DNA from: Burkholderia cepacia
GTDB taxonomy: Bacteria; Pseudomonadota; Gammaproteobacteria; Burkholderiales; Burkholderiaceae
Direction of reading: 5' to 3'
Assembly: GCF_001718835.1 (NCBI RefSeq)
Contig: NZ_CP013443.1
Span: forward strand, 1,426,001-1,490,000
DNA length: 64,000 nt
Both the position numbers and the translations under genes were made by a program. The notes beneath the pieces were generated by a model. That model made no database searches and was not told the origin of the DNA. It saw only the letters and a program-made list of their open reading frames with translations. Positions 16,229-26,218 of the stretch are shown in pieces. The stretch's first letter is position 1; each line of letters begins with the position of its first letter.

Positions 16229-16244
16229 ATGCAACTTGTTGCAT
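16229..16244. promoter_or_regulatory. Second palindromic site, probable PadR operator 2
   Basis: ATGCAACTTGTTGCAT repeats the ATGCAAC/GTTGCAT core of the 30-base palindrome, 18 bases before the flavoenzyme ATG. Two copies of the same dyad in one divergent promoter strongly suggest cooperative repressor binding. Confidence 0.7.
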
Positions 16245-16246
16245 AG

Positions 16247-18283
<2,037 letters not shown>

Positions 18284-18331
18284 TACCCGCCTCACGCCCA
18301 TTCATTCACGCCGACGAAACAGGAGCACTCG

Positions 18332-18772
18332 ATGACGCAAGCACCGACGCATCTCCATCCCGCCGTCGCGAAATCGCTCGACGCGTGGCATGCGCTGGTC
18401 GAACGCAAGGACCTGGGCACGCTGGACGCGATCGTCCATCCGGACGCCGTGTTCCGTTCGCCGATGGCGTTCAAGCCGTACGGGCCGGCGCCCGCGCTGT
18501 TGATGGCGCTGCGCACGGTGATCACGATCCTCGAGAACTTCACCTATTACCGCCAGTTCGTCACCGATGACGGCCTGAGCGTGGTGCTGGAATTCAGCGC
18601 GAGCGTCGGCGACAAGGCGTTGAAGGGGATCGACATGATCCGCTTCGACGACGAAGGGCGGATCGTGGAATTCGAAGTGATGATCAGGCCGTTCAATGGA
18701 CTGCAGGCGCTCGGTGCGGAAATGGGCGCACGGCTCGGGCAGGTTCTGCCTGCGTTCAAGTTCAACGGCTGA
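18332..18772 (+). CDS. NTF2-like / SnoaL-fold protein
   Basis: 146 residues of the cone-shaped NTF2 fold: helical start (LHPAVAKSLDAWHALVERKD), the pattern DAIVHPDAVFRSPMAFKPY seen in SnoaL-like proteins, and closing strands GIDMIRFDDEGRIVEFEVMI. Members act as small isomerases, cyclases or ligand binders. It starts 48 bases after the FadH-like gene with AACAGGAG as ribosome site, so both are probably in one PadR-controlled transcript. Ligand unknown. Confidence 0.82.
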   Translation: MTQAPTHLHPAVAKSLDAWHALVERKDLGTLDAIVHPDAVFRSPMAFKPYGPAPALLMALRTVITILENFTYYRQFVTDDGLSVVLEFSASVGDKALKGIDMIRFDDEGRIVEFEVMIRPFNGLQALGAEMGARLGQVLPAFKFNG

Positions 18773-18793
18773 ACCCGCCGCCGCGGAGCATCA

Positions 18794-18813
18794 CGTCGCC
18801 GGGCCCGGCGACG
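18794..18813. terminator. Palindrome between convergent genes
   Basis: CGTCGCCGGGCCCGGCGACG is a perfect 20-base palindrome in the 90 bases between the convergent NTF2-like gene and the histidine kinase. It can fold on either strand and may act as a bidirectional terminator, though there is no T-run and the hairpin would have almost no loop. Confidence 0.35.
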
Positions 18814-18862
18814 CCGAACCGGCGGGCGCTTGCGGCCGGGTGCGAAGCGTCGCGGCGACGCG

Positions 18863-20190
18863 TCAGGCCGTTGCCTTCACCGCGCCGCACGCCTGATCCA
18901 CCACTCGCGCCGGCAGCGTGATCACGAAGCGTGCGCCGCCGAGCGGTGAATCCTCGAGCCGCACGTCGCCGCCGTGCACCTGCGCGACGCGCCTCACGAT
19001 CGCGAGCCCGAGCCCGAAGCCGCCGGTCTGCCGGTCGCGGCTAGAGTCGAGCCGCTGGAACGGTTCGAACACGCGGGCGCGCTCGGCGGCCGGAATGCCG
19101 GGGCCGTCGTCGTCGACGCTCAGCACCAGCGCACCGTCGGCGCGGGCCGTCGCGGCAAGCGCGACCGTCTTCGCCGCATAGCGCAGGCCGTTGCGGATCA
19201 GGTTCAGCAACGCGCGGGCGACCAGCTTCGGGTCGCACACGTGGGTCGCGGGGGCGCCGAGCGTCGATACGTCGAACGCGAGCCCGCGGTCGGCGACGTC
19301 GTTCGCGATGCTGCCGGCGATGCTGTCGATCAGGTCCGCCACGGCGACCCGCATCGGCGCGAGTTCGCTTCGTCCCTGTTCGAGCCGGCCGATCGTCAGC
19401 AGCTCGGTGACGAGTTCGTCGAGTTCGCGCACGTCGCGGCGCAGCGCATCGCGGCGTTCGCGCATCCGTCCCGTTTCGTCGGGCTCCGCGAGCAGCGCGA
19501 GCCCGAACTCGAGCCGCGCGAGCGGCGTCTTCAGTTCGTGCGAGATGCCGTGCATCATTTCGCGCTGCTGCTTGATCGACGCCTCGATGCGCTCGGCCAT
19601 GTCGTTGAACTGTTGCGACAGTTCGTAGATGTTCGACTTGCCGGACAGCTTCACGCGCGTCGACAGCATGCCGGCGCCGAACGCGCGGGCGGCATCCTGC
19701 AGCTTGCGCAGGTCGCGCCAGTGATAGTGAATCCACAGCACCACTGCGAACAGCGTGCCGAGCGCGAGCAGCAGGTACGCATAGATGCGGATGTCCAGAT
19801 CCGGCGCCTCGGCCGGACGGGCGTGCACCACGGAGCCGTCCGCGAGCGGCATGTAATAGTCGCGGCCGTCGTAGCTGATCGCGATCTTGCCGCTGTCGAG
19901 GTCGCGCAGCGGTATGCCGCTCAGTCGCGCGCGGGCGTCGGCCATCGATATGAAGCCGAAGCCGGTGGCGCCGTGCCGCGCCAGTTCGCGCAGCGCGAGT
20001 GTGCGCTGCCCGCCCGGATGGCGTTCGAGGTAGTCGTTGAGCACGAACGCATAGGTTGTCAGCGAGTCGCGCTGCGCCTGTGCGCTGCGTTCGTAGAAGA
20101 TCCGGTCGAACGACAGCTGGATGAACAGGATCCCGACGCGGCGACGAACAGGATCACGACGAGGTACAGCCTGATCAACGGGCGCAGCAT
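18863..20190 (-). pseudogene. Sensor histidine kinase (RstB-type) with an N-terminal frameshift
   Basis: From about 20130 downwards an intact frame encodes a periplasmic loop, a second membrane helix (YLLLALGTLFAVVLWIHYHW), HAMP, the phospho-acceptor box GISHELKTPLARLEFGL and the ATP lid (NLIRNGLRYA, DDDGPGIPAAERARVF, GGFGLGLAI). The natural start is the ATG at 20190, directly after the regulator's TAA, giving MLRPLIRLYLVVILFVAA; but that frame must shift by one base near 20130-20145 to join VGILFIQLSFDRIFYER. One base appears to be missing in or near CGTCGGGATC. Either a real inactivating mutation or a sequencing error. An alternative start cannot restore the first membrane helix. Confidence 0.8.
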
Positions 20191-20916
20191 TTATTCGTCC
20201 CACGCAGAAGGGCTGAACAGGTAGCCGCGGCCCCAGATCGTCTTGATCTTGTGCGGCTCCGACGACGCATCCTCGAAGCGGCGGCGCAGCTTCGAGATAC
20301 CGGAATCGACCGAGCGGTCGAGCCCGTCGAACTCGATCCCGCGCAGCTGCTTCAGGATGTCGTCACGGCTCAGCACGGTGCCGGCCGCGCGCGCGAGGAT
20401 CAGCAGCAGGTTGAATTCGGCAGTCTTGAGGTCGACCGGCTCGCCGCGCCAGGTCACGGTGCGGTTCGGCGGCGAGATCGCCAGCTCGCCGAACACGAGC
20501 GATTCCGGCGCCGCGCCGGCGGCCGCCGGGCTCGCGGGCTGCGCACGGCGCAGCAGCGCGCGGGCGCGTGCAACCAGCACGCGCGGCTCGATCGGCTTCG
20601 TCACGTAGTCGTCGGCGCCCGTCTCGAGGCCCGCGACCTGGTCGTAGACGTCCGCGCGGGCGGTCAGGATCAGCACGGGCACGTTGGTGAACGCGCGGAT
20701 GCGCCGGCAGACTTCCATCCCGTCGAGGTTCGGCAGCATCAGGTCGAGTATCACGAGGGCCGGCTGGTGCTCGCGCACCGCCGCGACGGCGAGATCGCCG
20801 CGCCGGACGACCGTCACCGCGAATTCATAGCTGTCGAGGTATTCGCGGACGAGCTGCGCGAGGCGGTCGTCGTCCTCGATCAGCAGTACGCGGTATTTGA
20901 GCGGATCTTCGTTCAT
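20191..20916 (-). CDS. OmpR-family response regulator (RstA-like)
   Basis: 241 residues from the ATG at 20916. Receiver domain: LLIEDDDRLAQLVREYL with the acidic pair, phospho-acceptor Asp in LVILDLMLPNLDG, conserved Thr in LILTARAD and Lys in DDYVTKPIEP. Residues about 140-241 are an OmpR-type winged helix ending VDSGISKLRRRFEDASSEPH, KIKTIWGRGYLF. It precedes the kinase on the same transcript with no gap, and is divergent from the MipA/OmpV gene, which is its likely target by position. Confidence 0.92.
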   Translation of the reverse strand: MNEDPLKYRVLLIEDDDRLAQLVREYLDSYEFAVTVVRRGDLAVAAVREHQPALVILDLMLPNLDGMEVCRRIRAFTNVPVLILTARADVYDQVAGLETGADDYVTKPIEPRVLVARARALLRRAQPASPAAAGAAPESLVFGELAISPPNRTVTWRGEPVDLKTAEFNLLLILARAAGTVLSRDDILKQLRGIEFDGLDRSVDSGISKLRRRFEDASSEPHKIKTIWGRGYLFSPSAWDE

Positions 20917-21087
20917 GGTCTCCTCAGGATGCACGCGGATTTTATCCGGCGCGCCGGCGGCCGGGGCGCGACCGCGACACTCCACGACAATCGAACACAA
21001 TTGAGCACAGATTTGCTTCAGTTTCCGGACAGTTTCGGCGCGCGGCGGCTTCTAGACTTCGGACTCCCTGACTTTGATCCGAATATT

Positions 21088-21864
21088 GTGCACACTACCC
21101 TTCGTCGTTACCGATACTGCATGCCGCTCGCCGGCCTGACCCTTGCCGCCGCTGCTCATGCGGAGAACCAATACACGATCTCGCTCGGCGGGGGCGTCGC
21201 GCCGCGCTACCCGGGCAGCAACCAGTATCGCGGCGTCGTTGCGCCGGGGTTCTCCGCGACGTTCGACAACGGGCTGTTCCTCGGCGAGGACGGCATCGGT
21301 TACCGGATGAACCTGCCGCACGGCGTGTTCCTGTCGGCGGCCGTGAGCTACGACGCGGGCCGCGCCGACGAGAACCGCTTCGACCTGCCGGGCTCCGACT
21401 ACCTGAAGGGCATGGGCCGGATTCCGGGCTCGGTGCTGGTGGGCGTGCGCGCGGGCGTGAAACTCTACGGCAATGCGGTGCTGAGCGTGACGCTCGATAC
21501 GCCCGTCACGCACACGTCGCGCGGCGTGTCGGGGCACGTGGATCTCGCGGTGCCGGTGTTCAAGGCGGCCAAGGACGAGATCGTCGTGACGGGAACCGTA
21601 CACGCGGGTTCGGGGCGCTATACGCAGACGTTCTACGGCGTGACCGACGCGCAGGCCGCGTCGAGCCGGTTCCGGCCGTATTCGACGAGCGGCGGGATCG
21701 ACAGCGTGTCGATGTCGGCCGTGTGGACGCATGCGGTGTCGCAGCACTGGTCGATCCTCGCGACGGCGGGCGTGTCGCGGCTGGTCGGCCGCTACGGCGA
21801 CAGCCCGATCGTCCAGTCGCGCACCAACTACCACGGGATGGCAGGCGTGAGCTACCGGTTCTGA
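21088..21864 (+). CDS. MipA/OmpV-family outer membrane protein
   Basis: 258 residues from the GTG at 21088. This start supplies the basic n-region (RRYRYC) for the signal peptide PLAGLTLAAAAHA; the first ATG, at 21121, would lack it. The mature protein shows the amphipathic beta strands of MipA/OmpV barrels: YTISLGGGVAPRYPGSNQYR, YRMNLPHGVFLSAAVSYDAG and the terminal GMAGVSYRF ending in Phe. Family members sit in the outer membrane and are linked to murein hydrolase scaffolding or stress. Divergent from the RstA/RstB-like system, a common pairing. Confidence 0.85.
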   Translation: MHTTLRRYRYCMPLAGLTLAAAAHAENQYTISLGGGVAPRYPGSNQYRGVVAPGFSATFDNGLFLGEDGIGYRMNLPHGVFLSAAVSYDAGRADENRFDLPGSDYLKGMGRIPGSVLVGVRAGVKLYGNAVLSVTLDTPVTHTSRGVSGHVDLAVPVFKAAKDEIVVTGTVHAGSGRYTQTFYGVTDAQAASSRFRPYSTSGGIDSVSMSAVWTHAVSQHWSILATAGVSRLVGRYGDSPIVQSRTNYHGMAGVSYRF

Positions 21865-22127
21865 GGGCGACGGGGCGGCCGAAGCGGGGCGCTGCGCGCT
21901 ACTCCGGCGGGTGCGCGTCACGCGTGCCCCGCGTGCTTCGCTGAAAGCCGTCCTCCTGTAAGATTCGACCCGTCCCGCGCGTCCGTCATGCCGAGAACGT
22001 TCGCGTGGAATCCGCATGAGCGGCATCATGCGCGATGATGGCGGCCGGTTTCGATCGGCTGCGCCGCCGCGGAGAAACGCGCACCGGTGAGCATTGCACC
22101 GTTCACGCACCGGAAAGGGAGACCCTC

Positions 22128-22451
22128 ATGAAAAACCTGATCTCGATTGTGGCCGCGATGGTTGCAGGCGCATCGATTGCCGGGTGTACGAACACCAGCC
22201 GGAACACGAATGAGAACGCGATGCCGAACCGTGGCGGTTCCGAAGCGGCAGTTGCCTGCAAGGCCGACGCCGCGCCTGACGATGCATTGGTCGACAAGTC
22301 GGAAGCGGAAGCGGCCGCGATGCTCGGCGGTTGCGCGTGGCGCGTCGGCGAGCGTGACGGCCGATCGTTGCCGGGAACGATGGATTACCGGGAAGATCGG
22401 CGCAACCTCGGCATCAAGGCCGGCAAGGTGATATGGGTGCGTCGCGGTTGA
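22128..22451 (+). CDS. I78-family peptidase inhibitor lipoprotein
   Basis: 107 residues. A lipoprotein signal ends with ASIAGC, the Cys at about residue 20 being the lipid anchor. The C-terminal half matches the I78 inhibitor family: MLGGCAWRVGERDGRSLPGT and DYREDRRNLGIKAGKVIWVR, with the Thr-x-Asp and R..NL pattern of that fold. It would protect the envelope against serine proteases. AAGGGAGA precedes the ATG. Stands alone between MipA and another lipoprotein gene on the same strand. Confidence 0.8.
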   Translation: MKNLISIVAAMVAGASIAGCTNTSRNTNENAMPNRGGSEAAVACKADAAPDDALVDKSEAEAAAMLGGCAWRVGERDGRSLPGTMDYREDRRNLGIKAGKVIWVRRG

Positions 22452-22642
22452 CTGCCGGACGTGGTGCGTACAGTCGCCCGCCGAAATGAAGGGAAAGGCA
22501 TTTGCGCGGATGGACACGCTGCTCGCCGTCGACCTGACCGAGCAGTCATGCGAGCGTAGGGCATCTGCGGCGGCCGCGCGAAATCGCTGCGATCTGCCGT
22601 CACCGGTGCCGCAGGACGAGGATGCAGGTTTGCGAGGTATCG

Positions 22643-23128
22643 ATGAAGTTCAGTCAGGGATGGCGCGCGCTGGCGCTGGCGGGGCTCGGCGTGCTGGCGG
22701 CGTGCGGCAGGCACGTCGGCGCGCAAGCAGTGGCGGCGGGGCCGCATGCGATATGTGTCACGGGGTACAACGAGTACGGCCGTAAGCTGCACGAATTCTG
22801 GCTCGACAACGAGCACAAGTCCGGGTGCTTCGGCAATCCGGCGGCGCGCGAGGACGGCGAGGCATTCGGCGGCGGCGGCGGCTTCGCGTGTGGCTGCAAG
22901 GTGACGCCGGGGCAGAAGGTGAAGCTGTACTGGGAATTCGCGCAACCGCTGGCCGACATTCAGCGCGGCATCCAGCCGGAGCGCAAGACGATCGACGTGA
23001 CCATTCCGCAGCCGGAATCGCCGACGTCGCGCTATCTGCGCGTGTATTTCCGCAAGAACGGTACCGCCGAGCTGCAGTGGGTCGACGACATGAACGCACC
23101 CGAGCTCAAGCCGACCCAGGAGAAGTGA
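22643..23128 (+). CDS. DUF3304-like lipoprotein
   Basis: 161 residues from the ATG at 22643. A signal peptide with a lipobox (LGVLAACG, Cys about residue 21) is followed by ICVTGYNEYGRKLHEFWLDN and a Gly/Cys-rich GGGGFACGCKVTPGQKVKLY stretch, the pattern of the DUF3304 family found in Burkholderia, often next to type VI secretion effectors. Terminal residues are polar. Biochemical function unknown. The following 32-codon ORF, starting 5 bases after the stop, may be the truncated remnant of its former partner. Confidence 0.72.
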   Translation: MKFSQGWRALALAGLGVLAACGRHVGAQAVAAGPHAICVTGYNEYGRKLHEFWLDNEHKSGCFGNPAAREDGEAFGGGGGFACGCKVTPGQKVKLYWEFAQPLADIQRGIQPERKTIDVTIPQPESPTSRYLRVYFRKNGTAELQWVDDMNAPELKPTQEK

Positions 23129-23133
23129 GCGCC

Positions 23134-23232
23134 ATGGCCGAGATCGACATCGACGCCGTGTACAGCCATTTCGTCGCCGATGCGTGCCACGCGCTGCTGC
23201 CGTCGGGCGCTGCGGCGCCCGCGGTCCGCTAG
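23134..23232 (+). pseudogene. 32-codon truncated ORF after the DUF3304 lipoprotein
   Basis: The frame starts MAEIDIDAVYSHFVADACHA, a convincing protein N-terminus, 5 bases after the lipoprotein stop, and ends abruptly within an 11-base tandem repeat (23221-23252). In related loci the DUF3304 gene is followed by larger genes, so this is likely the start of a gene whose remainder was deleted. Product family not identified. Confidence 0.5.
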
Positions 23233-23252
23233 CGGTCCGCTAGCGTTCCGCA
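23221..23252. repeat. 11-base tandem repeat
   Basis: GCGGTCCGCTA occurs twice in direct succession (23221-23231 and 23232-23242) and is followed by a degenerate third unit, GCGTTCCGCA. Each unit carries an in-frame stop for the short ORF. It sits at the breakpoint between that ORF and the converging transglycosylase gene and may mark a replication-slippage or deletion junction. Confidence 0.7.
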
Positions 23253-23262
23253 CGCGAGCGGA

Positions 23263-24417
23263 TTACTTCGAGATATACCAAAGCGCGTCCGTGCTGACGC
23301 GCGTGGGCTTCGCGGCAGGCGCCGTGGCAGCCGCCGGCGCCGAGACGGCGGCCGTCGACGGAGTGGCAGCCGCAACCGGCACGGCCGCGGGCAACGGCGT
23401 CGGGGCTGCCGACGACTTGGTCACGTACCAGAGGGCGTCGGCCGACGCGTTGCTCCGGGCCGTCTCCGCAGTTCTTTGGGCCGGCGGCGGCGCGCTCGCG
23501 GCCGCCGTCGCGGCCGTGCGCGGCGCGGCTGCGCCGGCCGGCATCAGCGGGCCCGGCGTCCCCCGCTGCGCGCGCGCCTCATAGGCCCCGAGCTGGAAGA
23601 TCAACGTTTGCGCCGGACGCGTCAGGACGGCATACGGGAACTGCAGCTCCCACGACATCAGCACGCGGCCCGACGACGTTTCGGTGAAGATCGCCGGCAG
23701 GTGCTTCATGTCGCTGAACTGCACGTAGACCCGTGCGCCGTCGTCGAACACCTGGGTCGGCTTGGCCTGGTCCGCTCCGGTGACCGTCCAGCCGAAGTTG
23801 TACGTGCCGGCCGGGCCGGAGGGGGCGGCGGCCGGCGCCGCGGCGCGCGCTCGCGTGGCCTGCGGCGCCGTGACGCTCAGGCTCGCGAACGGGTTGTACG
23901 CCTGGGCCTGTTGCGGCGGCGTAAAGGACGGTGGAAGGATGGGCATGGGAGTATCCGGCGAATCCGGCATGGTCCGGATTGCATCATAGACCTTGCGCGC
24001 ATACGCGAGGCGCTTGTCGGGCGACGCGGAGTTGTACGCGCCGATCGCATTCCAGTTGGCGCCGAGCTGACGGATGTTCTGCGACAGGATCCACGCGCCG
24101 ACATACGCGTTCGTGCACGCATCGAACAGGCTCTCCCGCGTGATGCCTTCGCGCGCGAGCGTCGGCAGCCAGGTGCTGTTGATCTGCATCAGCCCGATGT
24201 CGACCGTGCCGTTCGTGTTGGTGTTGACGGCGTTCGGGTTCATGCCCGACTCGACCTGCGCGATGCCGCGCATCAGGCTGACGCTCACGTGCTGGAACGC
24301 GGCCGCGTCGTCGAGACAGTCGGCGCGGGCAATGCCGGGCATCACGAGCGAAATCGCGATGATCGTTGCGATTTTCAGCGTTGCGCTGCGGATCGAAGGG
24401 TAAGTCTGACGCGGCAT
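23263..24417 (-). CDS. Lytic transglycosylase fused to a VirB9/TrbG-like domain
   Basis: 384 residues from the ATG at 24417 (signal peptide MPRQTYPSIRSATLKIATII, cleavage near GIARA). Residues about 32-155 are a VirB1-like SLT domain: catalytic Glu in GIAQVESGMNPNAVN, then DIGLMQINSTWL and AYNSASPDKRLAYARKVY. Residues about 215-300 resemble the C-terminal domain of VirB9/TrbG (NFGWTVTGADQAKPTQVFDD, GARVYVQFSDMKHLPAIFTE). An Ala/Pro-rich tail contains two copies of a DALWYxxK motif, the second at the very C-terminus. It cleaves peptidoglycan in the periplasm. No other conjugation or type IV secretion gene is nearby. Confidence 0.82.
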   Translation of the reverse strand: MPRQTYPSIRSATLKIATIIAISLVMPGIARADCLDDAAAFQHVSVSLMRGIAQVESGMNPNAVNTNTNGTVDIGLMQINSTWLPTLAREGITRESLFDACTNAYVGAWILSQNIRQLGANWNAIGAYNSASPDKRLAYARKVYDAIRTMPDSPDTPMPILPPSFTPPQQAQAYNPFASLSVTAPQATRARAAAPAAAPSGPAGTYNFGWTVTGADQAKPTQVFDDGARVYVQFSDMKHLPAIFTETSSGRVLMSWELQFPYAVLTRPAQTLIFQLGAYEARAQRGTPGPLMPAGAAAPRTAATAAASAPPPAQRTAETARSNASADALWYVTKSSAAPTPLPAAVPVAAATPSTAAVSAPAAATAPAAKPTRVSTDALWYISK

Positions 24418-24584
24418 GGCAGGATGGGGCGGAATCCGGGCGCCCGGTGCAAGGAAATTACGCGAGACGCGAAGTGTGCCATAGCGAGCAGGCAAATGGC
24501 TCGCGTCAAACTTTCCTTTGCATTTGCCCGCCTGCGATCCCGACCCCGCCATCGTCGCACGCCGGGCAGTGCTGCGCATTTGCG

Positions 24585-24603
24585 TATAATAATCATTCTC
24601 ATT
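24585..24603. promoter_or_regulatory. Fur box upstream of the ECF sigma gene
   Basis: ATAATAATCATTCTCATTT matches the 19-base Fur consensus (GATAATGATAATCATTATC) at most positions around the central AATCATT. It ends about 40 bases before the fecI-like start and lies in an AT-rich island in otherwise GC-rich DNA. Iron repression of the sigma factor and hence of the receptor is expected. Confidence 0.75.
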
Positions 24604-24641
24604 TGCAAATGTGATCGCGCGCCCGCGCCCGGAACCCGGCC

Positions 24642-25151
24642 ATGTCTGCTGACCAGCTGTCTCTCCATCGAGAAATCGACGCCCTCTATACCGGCCACCA
24701 CGCGTGGCTGCGCGGCTGGTTGAGCCGGAAGCTCGGTTGCGCGCACCGCGCGGCCGACCTGGCGCACGACACCTTCCTGCGCCTGCTCGCACGCGACGAG
24801 CCGATCGGCGCCGACGAGCCACGTGCGTTCCTGACCACGGTCGCGCAGCGCGTGCTGAGCAACCACTGGCGGCGCGAGCAGATCGAGCGCGCGTATCTCG
24901 ATGCGCTTGCGCAGCGCCCCGAAGCGTATGCGCCGTCGCCGGAGGAGCGGGCCGTCGTGCTCGAGACGCTGCTCGAAATCGACCGGCTGCTCGACGGCCT
25001 GCCGCTCGCGGCGAAGCGTGCGTTCCTGCTCGCGCAACTCGACGGGCTCAAGCAGGCCGAGATCGCGCGCGAACTCGGCGTGTCGCTCGCGACGGTGAAG
25101 CGCTATCTCGTGAAAGCCGGCACGCAGTGCTTCTTCGCGATGGCGGCCTGA
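24642..25151 (+). CDS. ECF sigma factor, FecI type
   Basis: 169 residues. Region 2 is seen at residues about 12-75 (HHAWLRGWLSRKLGCAHRAA, DLAHDTFLRLLARDEP) and region 4 at residues about 110-160 (PLAAKRAFLLAQLDGLKQAE, IARELGVSLATVKRYL). It directs RNA polymerase to the promoter of the downstream TonB receptor when the receptor signals that its siderophore is bound. Followed by its anti-sigma/co-activator gene 3 bases later. A Fur box precedes it. Confidence 0.92.
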   Translation: MSADQLSLHREIDALYTGHHAWLRGWLSRKLGCAHRAADLAHDTFLRLLARDEPIGADEPRAFLTTVAQRVLSNHWRREQIERAYLDALAQRPEAYAPSPEERAVVLETLLEIDRLLDGLPLAAKRAFLLAQLDGLKQAEIARELGVSLATVKRYLVKAGTQCFFAMAA

Positions 25152-25154
25152 CCG

Positions 25155-26150
25155 ATGGCTGCCCCGGGAGCGCCGGCGGTGCCGCCGCAGGTTGCGCGTC
25201 GCGCGGTCGAATGGTGGGTCGACCGGCAGGCCGGCAACACGGACGACGCGTTCGCGACCGACCTCGCGCGGTGGCGCGCGGCGGACGCGAGCCACGACGC
25301 CGCATGGCGCCACATCGAGGCCGTGCACGGCCGGCTGAACCGGCTGGCCGGCGGCCTCGACCCGCAGGCCGCGCACGCGGCGCTGCTGTCGCCGCGTGCG
25401 GGCCGCCGCCGCGCGGCCGCGAAGGCGCTGGCCGTGCTGCTGTTCGCGGGCGGCGCCGCATGGATGGCCGATCCGTATCGACACTGGGGGCACTGGGCGG
25501 TCCGGCACGCCGACCTGCGCACCGCTGTCGGCGAGCGGCGCACGGTGACGCTCGCCGACCGCACGGTCGTCGTCCTCGATACCGACACGGCGCTCGACGT
25601 GCGCTTCGACGCCGCCGCGCGCCGCCTGCGCCTGCTGCGCGGCACGATCATGGTGACGAGCGGCCACGACGATCGCGTGCCCGCGCGGCCGCTCGTCGTC
25701 GCGACCGACGAGGGCGAACTTCGGCCGCTCGGCACACGCTTCGCGGTGCGGCAGCGCGATGGCGCGAGTCGCATCGAGGTGTTTGCCGGCGCGGTGCGCG
25801 TGCAGCCGTACGGCGCGTCGGTCGGCGCGCGCGTGATCGCGGCCGGAGAGGGCGCCGATTTCACGCGCGATGCGATCGGCGCGAGCGCGCCGCTCGACGC
25901 GTATGCGTCCGCGTGGACGGGCGGCATGCTGGTCGCGTCGCGCATGCGGCTGGCCGACCTCGTCGCCGAGCTCGACCGCCATCGCCGCGGCAGCCTGCGC
26001 TGCGACGCGTCCGTCGCGGACTTGCGGGTGTCCGGCACGTTTCCGGTCGACGACGCCGATCGCGTGCTCGATACGCTGAAGGCGACATTGCCGATCGACG
26101 TCGCGTATGCGACCCGCTACTGGGCGACCGTCGTGCGGGCTGGTTCGTGA
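25155..26150 (+). CDS. FecR-type anti-sigma / signal transducer
   Basis: 331 residues. N-terminal DUF4880-type cytoplasmic region (residues about 8-60: VARRAVEWWVDRQAG, RWRAADASHDAAWRHIEAVH), a single membrane helix about residues 90-105 (KALAVLLFAGGAAWMA), then the FecR beta domain (TAVGERRTVTLADRTVVVLD, LRLLRGTIMVTSG, GTRFAVRQRDGASRIEVFAG). It relays the receptor's signal across the inner membrane to the FecI-like sigma factor encoded 3 bases upstream. Length is typical. Confidence 0.92.
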   Translation: MAAPGAPAVPPQVARRAVEWWVDRQAGNTDDAFATDLARWRAADASHDAAWRHIEAVHGRLNRLAGGLDPQAAHAALLSPRAGRRRAAAKALAVLLFAGGAAWMADPYRHWGHWAVRHADLRTAVGERRTVTLADRTVVVLDTDTALDVRFDAAARRLRLLRGTIMVTSGHDDRVPARPLVVATDEGELRPLGTRFAVRQRDGASRIEVFAGAVRVQPYGASVGARVIAAGEGADFTRDAIGASAPLDAYASAWTGGMLVASRMRLADLVAELDRHRRGSLRCDASVADLRVSGTFPVDDADRVLDTLKATLPIDVAYATRYWATVVRAGS

Positions 26151-26218
26151 GCCGCCCGGAAAAAACGCGCTGAAGAAATTTTCCGCCGACCTGAGCTGTT
26201 TCTCGATGTTCGCGTGAC

